Source: JASLCR01 sp036405515
Lineage (GTDB): Bacteria; Patescibacteriota; Saccharimonadia; Saccharimonadales; Saccharimonadaceae
NCBI GenBank assembly: GCA_036405515.1
Contig: DASWXM010000013.1
Location: 1-16,690 of the forward strand
DNA: 16,690 bases
Direction: 5' to 3'
Both the position numbers and the translations under genes were made by a program. Below, one piece after another: positions 14,542 through 16,690 of the stretch (position 1 is the first letter of the stretch; the number at the start of each line of letters is the position of its first letter). Below the pieces are notes generated by a model that saw only the letters and a program-made list of their open reading frames with translations, searched no databases and had not been told where the DNA came from.

Positions 14542-14570
14542 TTGACCTGAGCCTCTACCTCTGGTATAGT
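14542..14570 (+). promoter_or_regulatory. Strong sigma-70-type promoter for tig
   Basis: TTGACC (14542-14547), 17-nt spacer, TATAGT (14565-14570) with TGG before the hexamer. The predicted start is about 14577, leaving only about 4 nt before the ATG at 14581, and no Shine-Dalgarno. It is the best promoter in the window. Confidence 0.75.
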
Positions 14571-14580
14571 TGGTCATTGT

Positions 14581-15873
14581 ATGAAGACATCCGTAAAACA
14601 CCTATCCAAAACTCGTGTACAACTGACTATCTCGGTCGATAAAAAAGAGCTTGAAGCAGCGGAGCAAGTTGCTCTTGTAAAGCTAGCTCGTGATATCAAA
14701 GTTCCTGGCTTTCGCAAAGGCAAAGTGCCGCCAACTGTGGCTGCGAAGAATGTGGACCCAAATGTGCTAGCACAGGAAACAGCGGACAACGCACTGAGCC
14801 GTGCAGTTGCTGAAGCGTTTATCTCTGAAGACATTCAGGCCCTCGATCGCCCAGAAGTCGAATTGAAGAAGTATGTACCTGGTCAGGAAATGGAGTTTAC
14901 TGCAGAAGTTGACGTAGTTCCGCCGGTGAAACTCGGTGATTATAAAAAGCTTGGTGTAAAGACAGAGAAAGTAGCTGTCGCTGCCAAAGAAGTTGACGAA
15001 GTAATTGAGCGCATGCGTTCTGGTATGGCTGAGCGCAAAGAAGTCAAGCGTGCGGCAAAGAATGGCGATGTGATCGTGATTGATTTTGTGGGTAAGAAAG
15101 ATGGCACTCCGTTTGAAGGCGGCAAGGCTGAAGATTACGATCTTGAGCTTGGTTCAAACTCATTTATCCCAGGATTTGAAGAAGGCCTCGTAGGCGCTAA
15201 GGCTGGTGATAAAAAAGACCTTAAGTTGAAGTTTCCTGAGAGCTATCATGTTGATGATCTTGCCGGCGCAGATGTCGTATTTGAGACGACCGTGAAGAAG
15301 GTTGAAGAAAAGCAGCTGCCCGAGCTTGATGATGAGTTTGCGAAAAAAGTTGGTGCTAGTACAGACATAAAGACCTTCAAAGAATTGCAAGAGGATATTA
15401 AGAAGGAACTTCTCGCACAAAAAGAACGTGAAGCGATCGAAAAGCGCAAAGACGACCTCGTACAAGCACTTGTTGATGTAAGTGAACTCGAGGCACCGCA
15501 GGTATTGGTTGATGACCAAGTGCGAAGCATCGAGCAGGATATGCAGCAGAATCTTATGTACCGCAACATTACGCTTGATCAGTACATTAAGACCCAAGGG
15601 TTTAAAGACCAAGATGATTGGAAAAAGAATGAAGTCATCCCAGCTGCCGAGAAGCGTGTAAAAGCCGGTCTCGTGCTATCTGAGCTCGCAAAGATACTTA
15701 AGGTTGATGCTACTGATGAAGAAAAAGAAGCGCACCTTAACCGCTACCGCATGCAATACGCCAACAATCCTGAGATGGCGAAGCGTTTTGATGAACCCGA
15801 GGTGCAGCGTGATGTTTACAACCGTCTGTTGACTGAAAAAACAGTCGAAGAACTTGTTGAGCTTAATAAGTAG
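14581..15873 (+). CDS. tig: Trigger factor, ribosome-associated chaperone
   Basis: Trigger factor of 430 aa, a chaperone and peptidyl-prolyl isomerase that binds near the ribosomal exit tunnel. The N-terminal ribosome-binding domain contains the docking signature PGFRKGKVP (42-50). The FKBP-type isomerase domain spans about 158-245: GDVIVIDFVGKKDGTPFEGG, then FIPGFEEGLVGAKAGD and ADVVFETTVKKVEEKQLPELDDEFAKKV. The C-terminal helical substrate-cradle domain follows to the end, rich in Lys and Glu. Length is typical. The ATG is preceded by a strong promoter at leaderless spacing rather than by a ribosome binding site. It ends at a hairpin terminator. The clpP gene nearby continues the common tig-clpP association, here interrupted by one small membrane protein gene. 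Confidence 0.96.
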   Translation: MKTSVKHLSKTRVQLTISVDKKELEAAEQVALVKLARDIKVPGFRKGKVPPTVAAKNVDPNVLAQETADNALSRAVAEAFISEDIQALDRPEVELKKYVPGQEMEFTAEVDVVPPVKLGDYKKLGVKTEKVAVAAKEVDEVIERMRSGMAERKEVKRAAKNGDVIVIDFVGKKDGTPFEGGKAEDYDLELGSNSFIPGFEEGLVGAKAGDKKDLKLKFPESYHVDDLAGADVVFETTVKKVEEKQLPELDDEFAKKVGASTDIKTFKELQEDIKKELLAQKEREAIEKRKDDLVQALVDVSELEAPQVLVDDQVRSIEQDMQQNLMYRNITLDQYIKTQGFKDQDDWKKNEVIPAAEKRVKAGLVLSELAKILKVDATDEEKEAHLNRYRMQYANNPEMAKRFDEPEVQRDVYNRLLTEKTVEELVELNK

Positions 15874-15895
15874 CTAAATACACTTGTGTTCGAGT

Positions 15896-15927
15896 AAAAT
15901 ACTGTGCTTAAATGAGCGCAGTATTTT
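15896..15927 (+). terminator. Terminator after tig
   Basis: AAAATACTGTGC (15896-15907) pairs with GCGCAGTATTTT (15916-15927), 12 bp with one G-U pair and an 8-nt loop. The A-rich and T-rich arms give TATTTTATATT at the 3' side. Confidence 0.7.
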
Positions 15928-15947
15928 ATATTCATGAAAGGGTATCA

Positions 15948-16526
15948 ATGAATAAACACTTATATCAACGAGGCTCAGCACATATCGTAATAATTATTTG
16001 TCTTGTACTGGCACTTGTTACGACACTTGGCTGGGTATTTTATCAGAATTTTATATACAAAGAGACGCCGAATAAGGATACGGATCTCATTGTTGTAGAG
16101 AAGAAAGACGATAGTCCTGACAAGAGTAAAGATACTAATGAGCAGGATAGTGAAGATTTTTTGGCTATTAGCTCATGGAACGTAAAATTTAAACTTCCTT
16201 CTTCTTTGCAGGACACTAAGGTGAGCTATGAAATGCTAGAACGCCAGTCGGGAACTGGCGAGGTCTACGGCTTTATCACTGACCGAATGAAGAAAGCGGG
16301 TTGTAGTCTAGGTAATTACGGTGCTGATATTGTATGGAAAGATAGCAAGTCACACAAAGGTGAAATTGACACGATACCACTGAACGATAATCAACCAATT
16401 GATGGCAGTTATTACGCTACTATTGGTGCTCGCTCAAGTTGTGGAGACGAGAGCTCTCAGTCAGATATTGACGCGGATAGAAAAGCACTCCAGGATATGT
16501 TTTTGAGCATAGAGTCTACGGAGTAG
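15948..16526 (+). CDS. Single-pass membrane-anchored protein of unknown function
   Basis: Protein of 192 aa from the ATG at 15948, chosen because AAAGGG precedes it by 5 nt. An in-frame ATG at 15912 would start inside the tig terminator. A short tail (MNKHLYQRGSAH) leads to one hydrophobic helix (about 12-33), then a highly charged, disordered linker rich in Asp, Lys and Ser (about 38-70). A folded domain follows (about 72-192) with SSWNVKFKLPSSL and two cysteines (119, 165) that could form a disulfide if exported. The RGSAHIV-type start before a helix resembles small membrane-anchored proteins I associate with Saccharibacteria, from memory only. The likely topology is N-terminus in, domain outside. 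Function is unknown. Lying between tig and clpP may mean nothing functionally, because clpP has its own operator and promoter. Confidence 0.8.
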   Translation: MNKHLYQRGSAHIVIIICLVLALVTTLGWVFYQNFIYKETPNKDTDLIVVEKKDDSPDKSKDTNEQDSEDFLAISSWNVKFKLPSSLQDTKVSYEMLERQSGTGEVYGFITDRMKKAGCSLGNYGADIVWKDSKSHKGEIDTIPLNDNQPIDGSYYATIGARSSCGDESSQSDIDADRKALQDMFLSIESTE

Positions 16527-16533
16527 TTCGCAT

Positions 16534-16588
16534 AGTATACATAATAATTAGCACTCGCATTGCACGAGTGCTAATTATTATGTATACT
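16534..16588. promoter_or_regulatory. CIRCE (HrcA) operator within a 24-bp perfect inverted repeat
   Basis: TTAGCACTC (16548-16556), nine nt, GAGTGCTAA (16566-16574) is the exact CIRCE consensus bound by the heat-shock repressor HrcA. It is extended on both sides by AT-rich symmetry, so the full repeat is 16534-16557 with 16565-16588 around a 7-nt centre. The right arm ends in the -10 of clpP, so bound repressor would block the promoter. hrcA itself is not in the window. Confidence 0.93.
16560..16588 (+). promoter_or_regulatory. clpP promoter embedded in CIRCE
   Basis: TTGCAC (16560-16565) in the CIRCE spacer, 17-nt gap, TATACT (16583-16588). The predicted start is 16595, the A of the clpP ATG, with no Shine-Dalgarno, so the message should be leaderless. 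Confidence 0.65.
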
Positions 16589-16594
16589 TGATGT

Positions 16595-16690
16595 ATGACG
16601 AAAAGCTATCTTGTTCCAAATGTGATTGTCAAAACTGCCGATGGTGAGCGTGGGTACGATATCTACTCGCGCCTGCTAGAAGATCGTATT
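16595..16690 (+). CDS. clpP: ATP-dependent Clp protease proteolytic subunit, 5' part only
   Basis: The first 32 codons of clpP, cut by the window end. SYLVPNVI, then DGERGYDIYSRLLEDRI, matches the conserved ClpP N-terminus (YLVPxVIE..GERxYDIYSRLLxDRI). The N-terminal loop that contacts ClpX/ClpC and the handle start are present. The catalytic Ser-His-Asp lie beyond the window. The start at 16595 follows from homology and promoter spacing. An out-of-frame ATG at 16591 is ignored. Control by HrcA through the CIRCE element just upstream is strongly suggested. In many bacteria clpP is instead under CtsR or sigma-32, so this is a notable regulatory wiring. Confidence 0.9.
   Translation, partial: MTKSYLVPNVIVKTADGERGYDIYSRLLEDRI

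Noticed and set aside
15912..15947. Upstream ATG for the 192-aa membrane protein
   Set aside because: It falls inside the tig terminator hairpin, while the ATG at 15948 has AAAGGG at good spacing and gives a normal N-terminal membrane anchor.
1..16690. CRISPR arrays, insertion sequences or prophage
   Set aside because: No spaced direct repeats, transposase or integrase motifs, or phage genes were seen. The only sizeable repeats are hairpins and the two tRNA-Leu genes.

Overview
The window reads as a compact bacterial chromosome segment, most likely from the Patescibacteria (CPR), with Candidatus Saccharibacteria (TM7) my best guess. This placement is inference, from gene content, very short intergenic spaces, near-universal extended -10 promoters (TGnTAnnnT) and several apparently leaderless genes. 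UGA acts as a normal stop, because four genes of family-typical or sensible length end in TGA. That argues against the UGA=Gly code of Gracilibacteria and SR1. No mobile element, CRISPR array or phage gene was seen. No gene-free stretch exceeds 300 bases.

Layout. (1) 2-574: C-terminal part of a YacL-like PIN-TRAM protein, converging through a hairpin terminator on a large minus-strand class A penicillin-binding protein (637-3267). (2) 3268-3382: a divergent promoter region holding an 18-bp perfect palindrome, then tyrS (3383-4597). (3) 4645-9801: a tightly packed unit of phosphohexomutase, recG, a phospholipase C-like zinc protein and rsmD. Two of its junctions are ATGA overlaps, and it ends in a terminator. 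(4) 9894-11753: an FAD-dependent oxidoreductase gene between two tRNA-Leu genes (UAG on minus, CAG on plus). (5) 11825-13014: a TrmH/SpoU-type RNA methyltransferase and an unrecognised 211-aa protein. (6) 13012-14522: hisS behind a 140-nt leader. (7) 14581-16690: trigger factor (tig), a small membrane-anchored protein, and the start of clpP under a perfect CIRCE operator.

The genes are mostly housekeeping: cell wall synthesis, two aminoacyl-tRNA synthetases and two tRNAs, rRNA/tRNA methylation, DNA repair, sugar-phosphate metabolism, and nascent-chain folding and proteolysis. The most interesting material is regulatory. The hisS leader encodes a 16-codon peptide, MICQIYHLHLSPERVG. Its ATG sits where transcription should start. 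Its two His codons are followed at once by a segment that can pair with one arm of a downstream hairpin. This looks like a histidine-sensing attenuator, although no classical terminator is visible.

clpP carries a perfect TTAGCACTC-N9-GAGTGCTAA operator inside a 24-bp inverted repeat that overlaps its promoter. Predicted transcription starts at clpP, tig, the 211-aa gene, the his leader peptide and possibly the trmH-like gene lie 0-4 nt from the start codon, which suggests leaderless translation. The main protein surprise is the recG-rsmD neighbour: it keeps nearly the whole zinc-ligand pattern of phospholipase C/alpha-toxin but has no signal peptide.
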